A program made the translations under genes and the position numbers. A DNA stretch of 64,000 bases, from contig NZ_BAAAZF010000001.1 of NCBI RefSeq assembly GCF_039536765.1, forward strand, positions 2,687,501 through 2,751,500, read 5' to 3'. The notes beneath the pieces were generated by a model, which did no database searches, was not told the origin of the DNA, and saw only the letters and a program-made list of their open reading frames with translations. The DNA is from Parerythrobacter jejuensis (lineage in GTDB: Bacteria > Pseudomonadota > Alphaproteobacteria > Sphingomonadales > Sphingomonadaceae). This document shows positions 35,950-45,302 of the stretch, in pieces (the first letter of the stretch is position 1; every line of letters starts with the position of its first letter).

Positions 35950-37062
35950 TCAGCCGTGTGGCGTGACGAGGTATTTCTCGCCCGTTTTCATCTGCCGGTA
36001 GTCAGTGATCGCACCCTTCTCCAGCATGCCTTCCAGCGTAACCTTCTGCTTGTAACTGCTGGCAAAGGTGGTGGTGATATTCTCGAGCACCCGCTGGCGC
36101 ATCCGGACCATGGTTTCCATCCCGGCATTGGCCAGGAACGGGGTCAGCAGCCAGCCCGACAGCGTCCAGCCGAAGCCGTAAGACGGAGTCAGGATCGTCG
36201 GACCCATATCGAGGCGACCATAGATGAACATGCGCTTCTGCTGGTTCGAGCCATAGCGCGAATATTCGGTCATCTTGCCGACCGCGACCTGCTCCATCGC
36301 CTTGAACACGTTGTCGGTCGCTTGACCGCCACCGATCGGATCGAAGCCGTAAAACGCGTCCGTTTCATCGATGGCCGTGCGCAGCTGCTTCATGAAATCA
36401 TCATCGGATGAATTGACGACATGCTTGGCACCCAGACCTTTCAGCAAGTCGACATGCTCGGCCTTGCGCACGATGTTGACCAGCTCGAGATCGTCTTCCT
36501 GGCAAATCTTGACCAGCATCTGGCCCAAGTTTGAAGCGGCAGCAGTGTGGACGATAGCCTTTTGCCCGTCCATCTTGGCATTTTCGGCAAAACCCAGCGC
36601 GGTCATGGGGTTAACGAAGGCACTTGCGCCATCTTCGGAAGAGTTGTCGCCCAGCGGCAGGCACATTGCCGCGTCGGCGAGGCAGTATTCGCTATAGGCA
36701 TTGCCCGGGACACAGGCGACGCGCTGGCCCATCAGGGCCTTGGCCATATCACCGTCACCGGTGGCGATGACTGTACCGGCGCCCTCATTGCCGGCAGGCA
36801 GTTTCTGGCCGTGGCGAGCCTTGGAGCCGGTGTTGAACGGCTCGGGCATCTTGGCGACGACTTTGCCGGGCGAGTATTCGGCATTCTCGAAATCGGCAGC
36901 GCCGGTCAGGATCGCGAGATCCGACGGATTGATCGGGGCTGCTTCCATTTTCACCAGCACCTGGTTTCCCGTCGGATCGGCTACGGTCACTTCTTCAATT
37001 TCAACGGTCAGCGTGCCGTCGCTTTCCAGCGTCGTGAAAAGTTGCTTGCCGGTGGTGGTCAT
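35950..37062 (-). CDS. MDR-family zinc-type/quinone oxidoreductase-like dehydrogenase
   Basis: 370 aa medium-chain dehydrogenase/reductase. The N-terminal GroES-like domain ([23 protein letters not shown]) is followed by a Rossmann domain ([29 protein letters not shown]). The catalytic zinc ligands of alcohol dehydrogenases are not apparent, so an NADPH-dependent quinone or enoyl reductase is more likely. AGGAG lies 9 nt before ATG 37062, which overlaps the truA stop by 4 nt. Third gene of the fmt–truA operon; substrate unknown. Confidence 0.85.
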   Translation of the reverse strand: MTTTGKQLFTTLESDGTLTVEIEEVTVADPTGNQVLVKMEAAPINPSDLAILTGAADFENAEYSPGKVVAKMPEPFNTGSKARHGQKLPAGNEGAGTVIATGDGDMAKALMGQRVACVPGNAYSEYCLADAAMCLPLGDNSSEDGASAFVNPMTALGFAENAKMDGQKAIVHTAAASNLGQMLVKICQEDDLELVNIVRKAEHVDLLKGLGAKHVVNSSDDDFMKQLRTAIDETDAFYGFDPIGGGQATDNVFKAMEQVAVGKMTEYSRYGSNQQKRMFIYGRLDMGPTILTPSYGFGWTLSGWLLTPFLANAGMETMVRMRQRVLENITTTFASSYKQKVTLEGMLEKGAITDYRQMKTGEKYLVTPHG

Positions 37063-37829
37063 TGGGGTCTCTCCTGTTGGGAATCCTGATCGGGATATTC
37101 TGCGGCCACGAAGTAGAGGCCGTGGGGTGGGGCGTTCAAGCCCAATTCCTGTCTGTCGCGTGCAAGCAGAGCTTCCTTTACCCGCTCCTCGCGCCAGCGG
37201 CCCATGCCGACAAGAGCGAGGCAGCCGACCATGCTGCGGACCTGATGGTGCAGGAAACTGCGCGCGGCGGCATGGACCAGCACATGGTCCCCATCCCGCT
37301 CGACAGCGAGGAGATCGAGCGATTTGACCGGATCGCGTGACTGGCAATGGGCCGACCGGAACGTGGTGAAATCGTGTTTTCCGACAAGGGCTTGCGCAGC
37401 GCGGTGCATAGCGGTGTGATCGAGAGACTGGGGCACCAGCCAGGCGCGGTCTTTCTCCAGCGTCAGCGGCGCGCGGCGATTGGCAATGCGATACACATAA
37501 GACCGGCCAATGCAGGAATGCCGGGCGTGCCAGTCATCAGACACGATCTCGCACGCTGTCACCGCGACCGGGTCGGGCCGTAGATGGGCATTGAGGGCTC
37601 CCATCATCCGAAACGGAGTGAGGTCACTTGCGACATCGAAATGGCTTCGCATGGCCAGCGCGTGGACACCGGCATCGGTACGCCCGGCGCTGAAAAGCGT
37701 GATGTCCTGGCCAGTCGCCGCGAGCGCGGCCTGTTCGACCGACTGCTGAACACTCGGCCCGTGCTTCTGGCGCTGCAAACCCTGGAATGGCGTGCCGTCG
37801 AATTCGAGGGTTAGCGCGTAGCGGGTCAC
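37059..37829 (-). CDS. truA: tRNA pseudouridine(38–40) synthase
   Basis: 256 aa. Catalytic Asp52 lies in [12 protein letters not shown], and [14 protein letters not shown] closes the RNA-binding face. It isomerises uridines 38–40 in the anticodon arm of tRNAs. Starts in the fmt stop codon (ATGA, 37826–37829) and overlaps the downstream oxidoreductase in the same way. Confidence 0.95.
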   Translation of the reverse strand: MTRYALTLEFDGTPFQGLQRQKHGPSVQQSVEQAALAATGQDITLFSAGRTDAGVHALAMRSHFDVASDLTPFRMMGALNAHLRPDPVAVTACEIVSDDWHARHSCIGRSYVYRIANRRAPLTLEKDRAWLVPQSLDHTAMHRAAQALVGKHDFTTFRSAHCQSRDPVKSLDLLAVERDGDHVLVHAAARSFLHHQVRSMVGCLALVGMGRWREERVKEALLARDRQELGLNAPPHGLYFVAAEYPDQDSQQERPQ

Positions 37830-38734
37830 GTTAGGGATGAGCCTTTCGAAACCGGATTACCGCGCAGGAAATCGTCAAGGTCCATGGCCGGCTTGCCCGC
37901 CTTTTGCAGGCGTAGGGGCTGGATCGCACCTGTGCCGGTGGCGATGGTCAGTCGGCCGTCGAGCACAGCGCCCGGTGATGCTACCTCGCCATCCGCAACC
38001 TGTGCCCGCAGAAGCTTCACCCGCTCGCCCTCGATTTCACACCATGCACCGGGGAAAGGGGCGAGGCCATGAATATGCCGCACAGTATCCTCGGCGGGTA
38101 TGGTCCAGTCGATCCGTGCCTCCGCCTTGTCGATCTTAGGCGCGTAGGTTGCGTCCTCATCATCCTGGGCGACCGGAATATGGATAGCGAGATCGCGCAG
38201 TGTGCCGACCATCAATTGCGCGCCGAGTTCCGCCAGCTCCACGGTCAGCTCGCCGGTGGTCTTGTCCTCGATCGGGGTGCGGACTGTAGCAAGCATCGGG
38301 CCGGTATCGAGCCCGGCCTCCATCTGCATGATGGTCACGCCCGTCACCGGGTCGCCCGCCATGATGGCGCGGTGGATTGGCGCCGCTCCGCGCCAGCGCG
38401 GCAGGATCGAGGCATGGACATTGAGGCAACCTTGCGCAGGCGCATCGAGGATTGGCTGCGGCAAGATCAGACCATAGGCGGCAACCACCGCGACATCGGC
38501 CTGCAGCGCCGCAAACCGTTCCTGCTCCTCTGCCGACTTCAGCGATTTGGGATGCCGCACTTCGATGCCGAGTTGCTCGGCCCGTTTCTGGACGGGCGAG
38601 GGTTGTAGCTTCTTGCCACGTCCGGCCGGGCGCGGCGGCTGGGTATAGGCCGCAACCACATCGTGCCCGGCATCATGCAGCGCCTGTAAGGTCGGCACGG
38701 CAAAATCGGGGGTGCCCATGAATGTGATGCGCAT
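37826..38734 (-). CDS. fmt: methionyl-tRNA formyltransferase
   Basis: 302 aa, formylating initiator tRNA with 10-formyl-THF. [11 protein letters not shown], the folate-binding [18 protein letters not shown] loop with catalytic Asn/His, and [17 protein letters not shown] are all present, plus an OB-like C-domain. Starts at ATG 38734; the longer frame upstream is antisense to recR. Divergent from recR across 52 nt. The usual def partner is 1.1 kb away on the other strand. Confidence 0.96.
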   Translation of the reverse strand: MRITFMGTPDFAVPTLQALHDAGHDVVAAYTQPPRPAGRGKKLQPSPVQKRAEQLGIEVRHPKSLKSAEEQERFAALQADVAVVAAYGLILPQPILDAPAQGCLNVHASILPRWRGAAPIHRAIMAGDPVTGVTIMQMEAGLDTGPMLATVRTPIEDKTTGELTVELAELGAQLMVGTLRDLAIHIPVAQDDEDATYAPKIDKAEARIDWTIPAEDTVRHIHGLAPFPGAWCEIEGERVKLLRAQVADGEVASPGAVLDGRLTIATGTGAIQPLRLQKAGKPAMDLDDFLRGNPVSKGSSLT

Positions 38735-38786
38735 AAGGGGTGCGGTGGCCTTTCGTGAATGCTGCGCAGCCCCTATCTTTCTGCCC

Positions 38787-39383
38787 ATGGCATCGCAAGA
38801 GATCGAACAGCTGGCCTCGGCGCTGGCGCGGCTGCCGGGCCTTGGCCCGCGCTCGGCACGGCGTGCGGTGTTGTGGCTGGTCAAGAAGCGCGACACGGCC
38901 CTGCCGGGCCTGCTGGAGGCGTTGGAGCAAGTGCAGGACCGGCTGGTCGAATGCCAAACCTGCGGCAATGTCGATACCCGGAATCCGTGCGGCATTTGCG
39001 CGGATCATCGGCGGGACCAGAAGTCGCTGTGTGTGGTCGAAGATGTGGCGGATCTGTGGGCGCTCGACCGGGCGAAGCTTTTCACCGGGCGCTACCACGT
39101 GCTCGGCGGAAAGCTCTCCGCGCTTGACGGCGTGCGGCCTGAAGACCTGAACATCGCCAGCCTGCTTGGCCGGATCGAAGGCGGCGGCATCGACGAGGTC
39201 GTTCTGGCCATGAATGCCACGCTGGAAGGGCAGACCACCAGCCATTACATTGCCGAACGGCTGGAAGATTTCCCTGTCCGCATCACCCAGCTTGCGCATG
39301 GCCTGCCAGTGGGTGGCGAGCTGGACTATCTCGACGAAGGAACGCTGGCGCAGGCACTGCGTGCGCGGCGGCCAGTGGGGTGA
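38787..39383 (+). CDS. recR: recombination mediator RecR
   Basis: 198 aa. An HhH motif ([11 protein letters not shown]), a C4 zinc finger (Cys56, Cys59, Cys68, Cys71; CQTCG…CGIC), and a Toprim domain with VVED and [16 protein letters not shown] are in order. It works with RecF/RecO to load RecA at gaps. ATG 38787 marks the family N-terminus; earlier in-frame starts run into fmt. Its stop overlaps the GNAT start as GTGA. Confidence 0.95.
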   Translation: MASQEIEQLASALARLPGLGPRSARRAVLWLVKKRDTALPGLLEALEQVQDRLVECQTCGNVDTRNPCGICADHRRDQKSLCVVEDVADLWALDRAKLFTGRYHVLGGKLSALDGVRPEDLNIASLLGRIEGGGIDEVVLAMNATLEGQTTSHYIAERLEDFPVRITQLAHGLPVGGELDYLDEGTLAQALRARRPVG

Positions 39384-39799
39384 GCCTGCGCATCGAATCG
39401 ATCACAGACGCGGATTTTTCCGAGGTCGCTGATCTATGGTTCCAAAGCTGGCTGTCGACTGGCGCGGCGCATAGCGAAGGCGTGACTGCGGCAATTCTCG
39501 AGGATCGGTTGGCAAACGAGCCCTGGGATATGTGGCTGGCGCGTATCGGCAGAGATATCGCTGCTTTTCTGGCGATTGACCGCAGTGATGCTTGTTTGAG
39601 CCAACTGTTTGTCGCGCCCGAGTTTCAAGGCCGGGGCATCGGGCTGGAGCTGTTCAATCTGGCGAAGCTGGAATTGCCCGAAGGCTTCTGGCTACGGACC
39701 GATGAGGGCAATTCGGGTGCGCGGCGGTTCTATGATCGGCACGGTCTGATCGTGGACCGTATCGAAGACGGGCGCGCATACTACACATGGTGCCCGTGA
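39380..39799 (+). CDS. GNAT family N-acetyltransferase
   Basis: 139 aa, one GNAT domain: [20 protein letters not shown] holds the acetyl-CoA pyrophosphate loop (Q-x-RGIG), and [13 protein letters not shown] is the C-terminal motif. Acceptor unknown. GTG start in the recR stop (GTGA) implies translational coupling to recR. Confidence 0.88.
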   Translation: MSLRIESITDADFSEVADLWFQSWLSTGAAHSEGVTAAILEDRLANEPWDMWLARIGRDIAAFLAIDRSDACLSQLFVAPEFQGRGIGLELFNLAKLELPEGFWLRTDEGNSGARRFYDRHGLIVDRIEDGRAYYTWCP

Positions 39800-39864
39800 T
39801 CATCGCTCACTCTGATCGCAATCGCTGACTTGCAGGCCGCCACGCCAACGCCTAAATCGCCGCC

Positions 39865-40443
39865 ATGGCTATTCGTGAAATCCTGGAAGTGCCGGACCCC
39901 CGGCTGAAAACCGTGTCGACTCCGGTCGAAACCTTCGATGACGAGCTCAAGAAGCTAGTCGAGGACATGTTCGAGACGATGTATGCCGCGCCCGGCATTG
40001 GTCTGGCGGCGATCCAGGTTGGCGTGCCCAAGCGCGTGCTGGTAATCGACCTGCAGGAGCCGGATATGGATGCCGAGCCCGAGGAGTGCGATCACGACCA
40101 CGGCGACGGTGAGGGCAGCCACAAGCATTACCCGGTCAAGAATGACCCGCGCGTCTATATCAACCCGGAAATTCTCGATCCAGACGAGGAACTGGGCACC
40201 TACCAGGAGGGCTGCCTCTCGGTGCCGGAGATTTACGCCGACGTGGACCGGCCCAAGACCTGCACCGTCCGGTATCAGGATGTCGAGGGCAAGCAGCACG
40301 AGGAAGCGCTGGGTGGCCTCCTCGCCACCTGCCTGCAGCATGAAATGGACCACCTCGAGGGTATCTTGTTCATCGATCATTTGAGCCGCCTGAAACGCAA
40401 TATGGCGCTCAAGAAGCTAAACAAGCTGCGCGCTGCGGCGTAA
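39865..40443 (+). CDS. def: peptide deformylase with His/Asp-rich insertion
   Basis: 192 aa. Motif 1 GIGLAAIQ (44–51), motif 2 EGCLS (Cys117) and motif 3 QHEMDH (158–163) are intact, so it should remove N-formyl groups with a bound Fe2+. Between strands there is an extra ~25-residue acidic/His segment (about 67–92, with CDHDHGDGEGSHKH) not typical of E. coli Def. It may bind metal or simply be a surface loop. Confidence 0.95.
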   Translation: MAIREILEVPDPRLKTVSTPVETFDDELKKLVEDMFETMYAAPGIGLAAIQVGVPKRVLVIDLQEPDMDAEPEECDHDHGDGEGSHKHYPVKNDPRVYINPEILDPDEELGTYQEGCLSVPEIYADVDRPKTCTVRYQDVEGKQHEEALGGLLATCLQHEMDHLEGILFIDHLSRLKRNMALKKLNKLRAAA

Positions 40444-40690
40444 GCCGGGGAAAACTCAACGTGCAGCCTAGAAAGAGTTCATCTCTATCGTATGATTGCG
40501 TGTCCAGCCGAATAGGCGGTTAGGACGCGGGCGTTGGGCCCGTTCGAATTTTTTGTGCGGGCTAACTTGCGGCCCTTTTGCTCCGAGCGCATCCCTGAAA
40601 CCGGAATACCGGTCAGCATAACGTGGACGGGCGACCTCGGCCGCAGACCTGCCACCACTAGGGTTCGAAAGCCTTAGTAGGAGATGTGCC

Positions 40691-40894
40691 ATGAAACATT
40701 GGGACGTCGGTCTGCGTCAGCACGAGGGAAAATGGTTTTCAGCTAGCCTCGACAATCATGGTGTTGCCATTCTCGAAATCGAGGATGGAGTAGAAACGCC
40801 CAGCGAAGCTGTCAACCAGCTTCGAGAGATTTTGAGGGCTCAGAAAGAGCAAGAAGACTGGCAAGCCTATTTATGGGCTCGCTACCGCGTGTAA
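40691..40894 (+). CDS. small hypothetical protein
   Basis: 67 aa, acidic and Trp/Gln-rich, no signal peptide or membrane span. AGGAG lies 7 nt before the ATG. No family recognised; the fold looks like short beta-strands (WFSASLDNHGVAILEIEDG) followed by a helix (AVNQLREILRAQKEQED). It is flanked by the 247-nt gap after def and 57 nt before rmuC, and lies in a stretch unlike its neighbours. Could be a recently acquired or fast-evolving gene. Confidence 0.55.
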   Translation: MKHWDVGLRQHEGKWFSASLDNHGVAILEIEDGVETPSEAVNQLREILRAQKEQEDWQAYLWARYRV

Positions 40895-40951
40895 GTTGCA
40901 GGGAAACGGGGGCGGCACCTGCCGACCCCCGCCGACCTGCTGGAAGAGATC

Positions 40952-42364
40952 ATGGACACCACAGTTTTGACATTGGTTGTACTGTTGGCCGGGATTGCGT
41001 TTGGTGCCGGTGCGGGTTGGTACTTAGGCTCGCGCCCAGTTGCGGACTGGCAGGCGCGCCATGCGGAGCGTGAGGCAGAGGCGAAAGAGCTGGGCGAGAA
41101 GCTGGGGCGCATGGCTCCTGAATTGGCGACCATGTCCGAACGCGCGGCACGGGCCGACGATCTGGCGCGATCGCTCGACCAAACGCGTGAGGAACTGACC
41201 GGCCTCAAAACGCAGGCGGCGGGTTTCGCGGAACAAAAGCGGCTGCTCGAGGAAAGCCGCGAGAAATTGCTCAAGGAATTCGAGAATACCGGCGCGAGAG
41301 TGCTGGGCGCAGCGCAGGAGCGATTCCTGTCGCGGGCGGATGAGCGGTTCAAGCAGTCGGAAGAGCAGGGCGAGCAGAAGATCAAGGCGCTGCTCCAGCC
41401 GGTGGGCGAACGCCTCGCCAAATATGAAGAGCAAGTTGTTTCGCTGGAGAAGCAGCGCGTCGACGCCTTCGGGTCACTGCGCAGCCAGATCGAACAGATG
41501 CGCCTGGGTCAGGAAGAGGTGCGGCGCGAGGCCCAGCGGCTCGGCAATTCCCTCACCAATGCCCCCAAGGCCCGCGGTCGGTGGGGCGAGCAACAACTCA
41601 AGAACCTGTTGGAGCAGGTCGGGCTGGCGCAACACACCGATTTTGAACTGGAGCAATCGATCGAGACCGAGGAAGGGCGCCTGCGCCCCGATGCGATCGT
41701 GCGCATTCCGGGCGGCAAGGTGCTGGTGATCGACGCCAAGGTCTCGCTCAATGCCTATCAGCAGGCGTTCGAGGCCGACAATGACGAGGCGCGCGATGCG
41801 GCGCTGGGCGACCATGTTCGCTCGATGCGCAACCACGTCCAGCAATTGGGGGCCAAGAGCTACCAGAGCCAGTTCGAAGACGCACCCGACTATGTCGTGA
41901 TGTTTGTGCCGGGTGAGCATTTCGTAGCTGCCGCCTTGGAGCACGATCCCGAATTGTGGGATTTCGCCTTCGACAAACGCGTGTTGCTGGCGACGCCCAC
42001 CAACCTCGTCGCTATCGCCCGCACGGTCGCACAGGTTTGGCGGCAGGATGCGCTCGCCGCCGAAGCGCGCGATATCGGGCGTTTGGCCACCGATCTGTTC
42101 GACCGCATTGCCATCGCCGGAGAGCATCTAAAGCGTGTCGGAGGCGGGCTCGATAGCGCGGTGAAGAATTACAACAAATTCGTCGGCAGTTTCGAACGCA
42201 ATGTCTTGTCATCCGCGCGCAAGCTCAAAGACAAGGGCATCGAAACGGGCAAGCGCGATGCGGAGGAGGTTCCGCTGGTCGAGGGGACGCCGAATTACAA
42301 TGCAGATGATGTGGCCGAGTTGGACGCGCTCGAAGATCAGTCCAGCGCGGCCAAGACTTCGTAA
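40952..42364 (+). CDS. rmuC: DNA recombination protein RmuC
   Basis: 470 aa. An N-terminal membrane anchor (residues 5–28) is followed by a long coiled coil (about 35–170) and the RmuC nuclease-like domain (about 180–390): RGRWGEQQLKNLLEQVGL, DAIVRIPGGKVLVIDAKVSLNAY, and FVPGEHFVAAALEHDPELWDFA. In E. coli RmuC limits inversions at short repeats. The last 28 nt overlap the convergent TrmH-like gene. Confidence 0.93.
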   Translation: MDTTVLTLVVLLAGIAFGAGAGWYLGSRPVADWQARHAEREAEAKELGEKLGRMAPELATMSERAARADDLARSLDQTREELTGLKTQAAGFAEQKRLLEESREKLLKEFENTGARVLGAAQERFLSRADERFKQSEEQGEQKIKALLQPVGERLAKYEEQVVSLEKQRVDAFGSLRSQIEQMRLGQEEVRREAQRLGNSLTNAPKARGRWGEQQLKNLLEQVGLAQHTDFELEQSIETEEGRLRPDAIVRIPGGKVLVIDAKVSLNAYQQAFEADNDEARDAALGDHVRSMRNHVQQLGAKSYQSQFEDAPDYVVMFVPGEHFVAAALEHDPELWDFAFDKRVLLATPTNLVAIARTVAQVWRQDALAAEARDIGRLATDLFDRIAIAGEHLKRVGGGLDSAVKNYNKFVGSFERNVLSSARKLKDKGIETGKRDAEEVPLVEGTPNYNADDVAELDALEDQSSAAKTS

Positions 42365-43137
42365 GCCAGCACGGCCGCTGCCACCGCAGCGTTGAGGCTG
42401 TCGGCGCGGCCTTTCATCGGCATGGTCACGCGCAGATCGCAGGCCATTTCATAGTCTTCGGGCAGACCCTGCGATTCATTGCCGACTAGCACAAAGCATG
42501 GCGCCTGATAGGGCGCGCCGCGATAGGGCACGGCGTCGCGGAGAGAGGCGGCAACCAGCTGCCCGTTTCCTGCCCGATGCCAGGCGATGAAGTCGTCCCA
42601 CGTCGCTTGGACGACATGCTGGGTGAAGACCGCGCCCATACTGGCACGCACCGATTCCACGCTGAAGGGATCGGCACAGTCATCGATCAGGATCAGCCCG
42701 CCAGCGCCAACCGCATCGGCTGTGCGCAACATCGTGCCCAGATTGCCCGGATCGCGCAGCGCCTGCGCTACGAGCCAGATCGGGGCGCTGTCACGGTCTA
42801 TCTGATCCAGAGATGTGTCCCATTCGGCGAAAACGCCCGCGACAGCTTGCGGGTTCGACTTGCCGGTGATTTTTGTCAGGATATCGGCGCTGGTTTCGAT
42901 AATGTCGCCGCCGGCAGCTTCTACCGCGCGTTCGAGTGCGCCCAGCAGGGGGTGCGCGTCACGGCCCTCGGCCATCACCAGCGTTTCCGGAATGCGGCCG
43001 CATTCGCGCGCATCGGTAAGCAGGCGCAGCCCCTCGGCCAGGAATTTTCCCTCGCGCTTGCGGTGCTTCTTGTCGCGAAGCGAGCGCAGAAGTTTGACCG
43101 TGGGGTTGGAGAAACCGGTAATCTGGCGGCGCGGCAC
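42337..43137 (-). CDS. TrmH/SpoU-family RNA 2'-O-methyltransferase
   Basis: 266 aa SPOUT enzyme. Motif 1 LRDPGNLGTMLRTADAVG, motif 2 LVGNESQGL and motif 3 VTMPMKGRADSLNAAVAAAVLAYE are all there, with an N-terminal substrate-binding domain containing KHRKREGKFLAEG. The target, rRNA or tRNA, is undetermined. It starts 6 nt after HPr ends, so it closes the chvI–HPr transcript, and its 3' end overlaps rmuC in the opposite direction. Confidence 0.9.
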   Translation of the reverse strand: MPRRQITGFSNPTVKLLRSLRDKKHRKREGKFLAEGLRLLTDARECGRIPETLVMAEGRDAHPLLGALERAVEAAGGDIIETSADILTKITGKSNPQAVAGVFAEWDTSLDQIDRDSAPIWLVAQALRDPGNLGTMLRTADAVGAGGLILIDDCADPFSVESVRASMGAVFTQHVVQATWDDFIAWHRAGNGQLVAASLRDAVPYRGAPYQAPCFVLVGNESQGLPEDYEMACDLRVTMPMKGRADSLNAAVAAAVLAYEVLAALD

Positions 43138-43143
43138 CGCTGC

Positions 43144-43422
43144 TTACTCTTCGCCGAAGCCGTCTTCGACCAGAGCGCACATTTGCTCCAGCACGGATTC
43201 CGCATTGTCACCGGCAACGCCAATCTCGATTGTGTCGCCCTTGGCCGCACCCAGCATCATCAGGCCCAGGATCGAGCCACCGGCGGCTTCGGTCCCGTCC
43301 TTGGCAACCTTCACGTCGACCCCTTCGGGCAAGGCGGCCACAGCGCCAACAAACTTGGCGCTCGCGCGGGCGTGCAATCCGCGCTGGTTGACGATCACGA
43401 CTTGTCGCTTGAGCGCCGTCAT
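43144..43422 (-). CDS. ptsH: HPr-like phosphocarrier protein
   Basis: 92 aa. His17 in QRGLHARAS is the PEP-dependent phosphorylation site and Ser50 in GGSILGLMML is the likely HprK target. There is no sugar permease nearby, so it probably serves a regulatory PTS (nitrogen-PTS-like, NPr) relay together with the adjacent IIA and HprK. ATG 43422 overlaps the IIA stop by 4 nt. Confidence 0.93.
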   Translation of the reverse strand: MTALKRQVVIVNQRGLHARASAKFVGAVAALPEGVDVKVAKDGTEAAGGSILGLMMLGAAKGDTIEIGVAGDNAESVLEQMCALVEDGFGEE

Positions 43423-43847
43423 GAAGCCTTTTTCGCCGGTGGCGCCTCGTTCTGGCCCAGGAATTCGGAGGCGACCGTGATGTAATTACGGCCCGCTTCC
43501 TGCCCGGCTGCAACGGCATCCTGCACGCCCATCGACTTGCGCGCGCCGGCCAGCCGGATCAGCATCGGCAGGTTGATCCCCGCAATCACTTCGACGCGTC
43601 CGGTTTCGAGCAGCGAAATGGCAAGGTTGGAAGGCGTGCCGCCAAACAGGTCGGTTAACACGATGGCCCCGTTGCCTGTGTCGACAGTCTCGATCGCGGT
43701 AGCGATCTCCGCCCGCCGTTGCTCCACATCGTCATTGGGACCGATACAGACAGTCTCAACCGCATCCTGGTGGCCGACGACATGCTCCATCGCCTCCACG
43801 AACTGGTCGGCCAGATGGCCGTGCGTCACCAGAATAAGTCCGATCAT
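43419..43847 (-). CDS. PTS IIA component of the mannose family (regulatory)
   Basis: 142 aa, a single EIIA-Man domain. The phospho-acceptor His9 lies in VTHGHLAD, and VLTDLFGGTPSN is the conserved loop. IIB, IIC and IID partners are missing, as in the ptsM/manX-like regulatory gene of alphaproteobacterial clusters. It may pass phosphate from HPr to a regulatory partner. Follows rapZ after 62 nt. Confidence 0.92.
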   Translation of the reverse strand: MIGLILVTHGHLADQFVEAMEHVVGHQDAVETVCIGPNDDVEQRRAEIATAIETVDTGNGAIVLTDLFGGTPSNLAISLLETGRVEVIAGINLPMLIRLAGARKSMGVQDAVAAGQEAGRNYITVASEFLGQNEAPPAKKAS

Positions 43848-43909
43848 GGGTGGGTTGGTAACTCGCTTACAGGCGTTTGTCTTTAGCGGCGAAGCGCGGG
43901 GCAGACTTC

Positions 43910-44809
43910 TCAGGCTTTGGGGCCTTCAAACTGGTCGGCGGCGCGAGAGGCCAGATTTCGATGGATGACAGTGGGCGAAAATCCCGCCTCGCGCAAGGTC
44001 TCGGCCATGGTCTCAGCGGTGAAGACCGAGCGGTGGCGGCCGCCGGTACACCCGAAGGCGATATGGACATAGGCTTTGCCCTGGGCGCGATAGCGCGGCA
44101 GCAATGACAGGACGAGATCGCGGATGCGCTGGAAAACCTCGTCAAAATCGCCCTTTGCGGTGATGAATTCACCTACGGCAGCATCAAGACCGGTTTGTTC
44201 GCGTAGCGTGTCGACCCAATGCGGATTGTCGAGAAAGCGCATATCGAACACCAGATCGGCGAGCGGCGGCATCCCGCGGGCGAAGCCGAAACTGCTGATG
44301 GTGACTGCTTGGCGCGAAGGGTCATCATAATCGAACTGCTCGCGAATCAGCTGCTGCAACTCGTTGGCAGCAAGCTCGCTGGTATCGATGACGGATTCGG
44401 CCCAGCGCCGCATCGGCTCCATTAGTTCACGTTCGGACCGGATGCCCTCGAGCGCAGAGTGTCCTTTGGCCATCGGGTGGCGGCGGCGGGTTTCGTTGAA
44501 CCGGCGCTCTAGCTCTCCGCTCGAACAGTCGAGAAAAAGGGTGGTGATCAGCAAATCGTCACGCGACACCAACTCTTTCACCAGGTCGATGACCTCTGTC
44601 GGCACGAAGCCGCGCGTCCTGGAATCGAAACCGATCGCCAGCGGGGCGGGCTGATCATGGCTCGCGGCCTCGACGATCAAGGGTTTCAACAACCGGATCG
44701 GGAAATTGTCGAGCGCTTCCCATCCCATGTCTTCGAGCACGCGCAGGGTTGTTGTTTTGCCGGCTCCCGACATTCCGGTGACTAACAAGATGTTCTGGCG
44801 CGACGACAT
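43910..44809 (-). CDS. rapZ: RNase adapter / nucleotide-binding protein RapZ
   Basis: 299 aa. Walker A GMSGAGKT (12–19), a Walker-B-like GFDSRTRGF, and the C-terminal FGCTGGRHRSVF domain identify the RapZ/YvcJ family. In enterobacteria RapZ binds GlcN6P and steers RNase E on GlmZ. Here its position between hprK and PTS genes suggests it connects PTS state to envelope precursor control; no GlmZ-type RNA was looked for outside the window. Confidence 0.93.
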   Translation of the reverse strand: MSSRQNILLVTGMSGAGKTTTLRVLEDMGWEALDNFPIRLLKPLIVEAASHDQPAPLAIGFDSRTRGFVPTEVIDLVKELVSRDDLLITTLFLDCSSGELERRFNETRRRHPMAKGHSALEGIRSERELMEPMRRWAESVIDTSELAANELQQLIREQFDYDDPSRQAVTISSFGFARGMPPLADLVFDMRFLDNPHWVDTLREQTGLDAAVGEFITAKGDFDEVFQRIRDLVLSLLPRYRAQGKAYVHIAFGCTGGRHRSVFTAETMAETLREAGFSPTVIHRNLASRAADQFEGPKA

Positions 44810-44879
44810 TTGATTCCCGATTCTTGTTTTGACGGCACTGGTCGCGCATTTGGGACGAGCGGGGAAGGGTTTTCTTGTC

Positions 44880-45302
44880 TCAGCCCGCGATCTTCAGCCC
44901 GTGAAGGGAGAGCGCGTACTCCGCGCGCAGGGGGGCAACCGGGTCCTTGGCCGCGAAAGCGAGCATGGGGATGTCGGTTTTCATAAGCGTGGTTGTACCA
45001 GCCTGCTCGACGAAGCGCGGTGCCGCCGGATCGAGGCGCAGGACGAGGCTGGCAGGCGCCGACAAGGCTTCCATTTCGGCAATCCCGACATTGCGGATCT
45101 CGATCATGCCGGTGATCCGTGGCGGAGGGACAACCCACAAGGTCCCGTCGCGCAATTCCAGGCCGACGCCGTCATCCCCGACCAGCTTCGCCCCGCGATC
45201 GATCAGGGCCAGTGCGAGCGAAGTCTTGCCCGATCCGGATGGCCCCTCGATCAATACGGCCCGGCCGTCGATCGCGACGCAGCTTGCCTGGTAGGTTGTC
45301 AC
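44880..45302 (-). CDS. hprK: short HPr kinase/phosphorylase (C-terminal domain only)
   Basis: 140 aa, about half of the firmicute enzyme, as usual for alphaproteobacteria. The P-loop GPSGSGKT is at 20–27, and the HprK signature region DGVGLEL…RITGMIEIRNVG follows. It lacks the N-terminal domain. It would phosphorylate HPr on Ser50 or sense phosphate. ATG 45302 overlaps the histidine kinase stop by 4 nt. Confidence 0.9.
   Translation of the reverse strand: MTTYQASCVAIDGRAVLIEGPSGSGKTSLALALIDRGAKLVGDDGVGLELRDGTLWVVPPPRITGMIEIRNVGIAEMEALSAPASLVLRLDPAAPRFVEQAGTTTLMKTDIPMLAFAAKDPVAPLRAEYALSLHGLKIAG

Noticed and set aside
40444-40690. Possible tRNA or small RNA after def
   Set aside because: No cloverleaf, no TTCGA T-arm with pairing stems, and no terminator could be identified, so no RNA gene is called.
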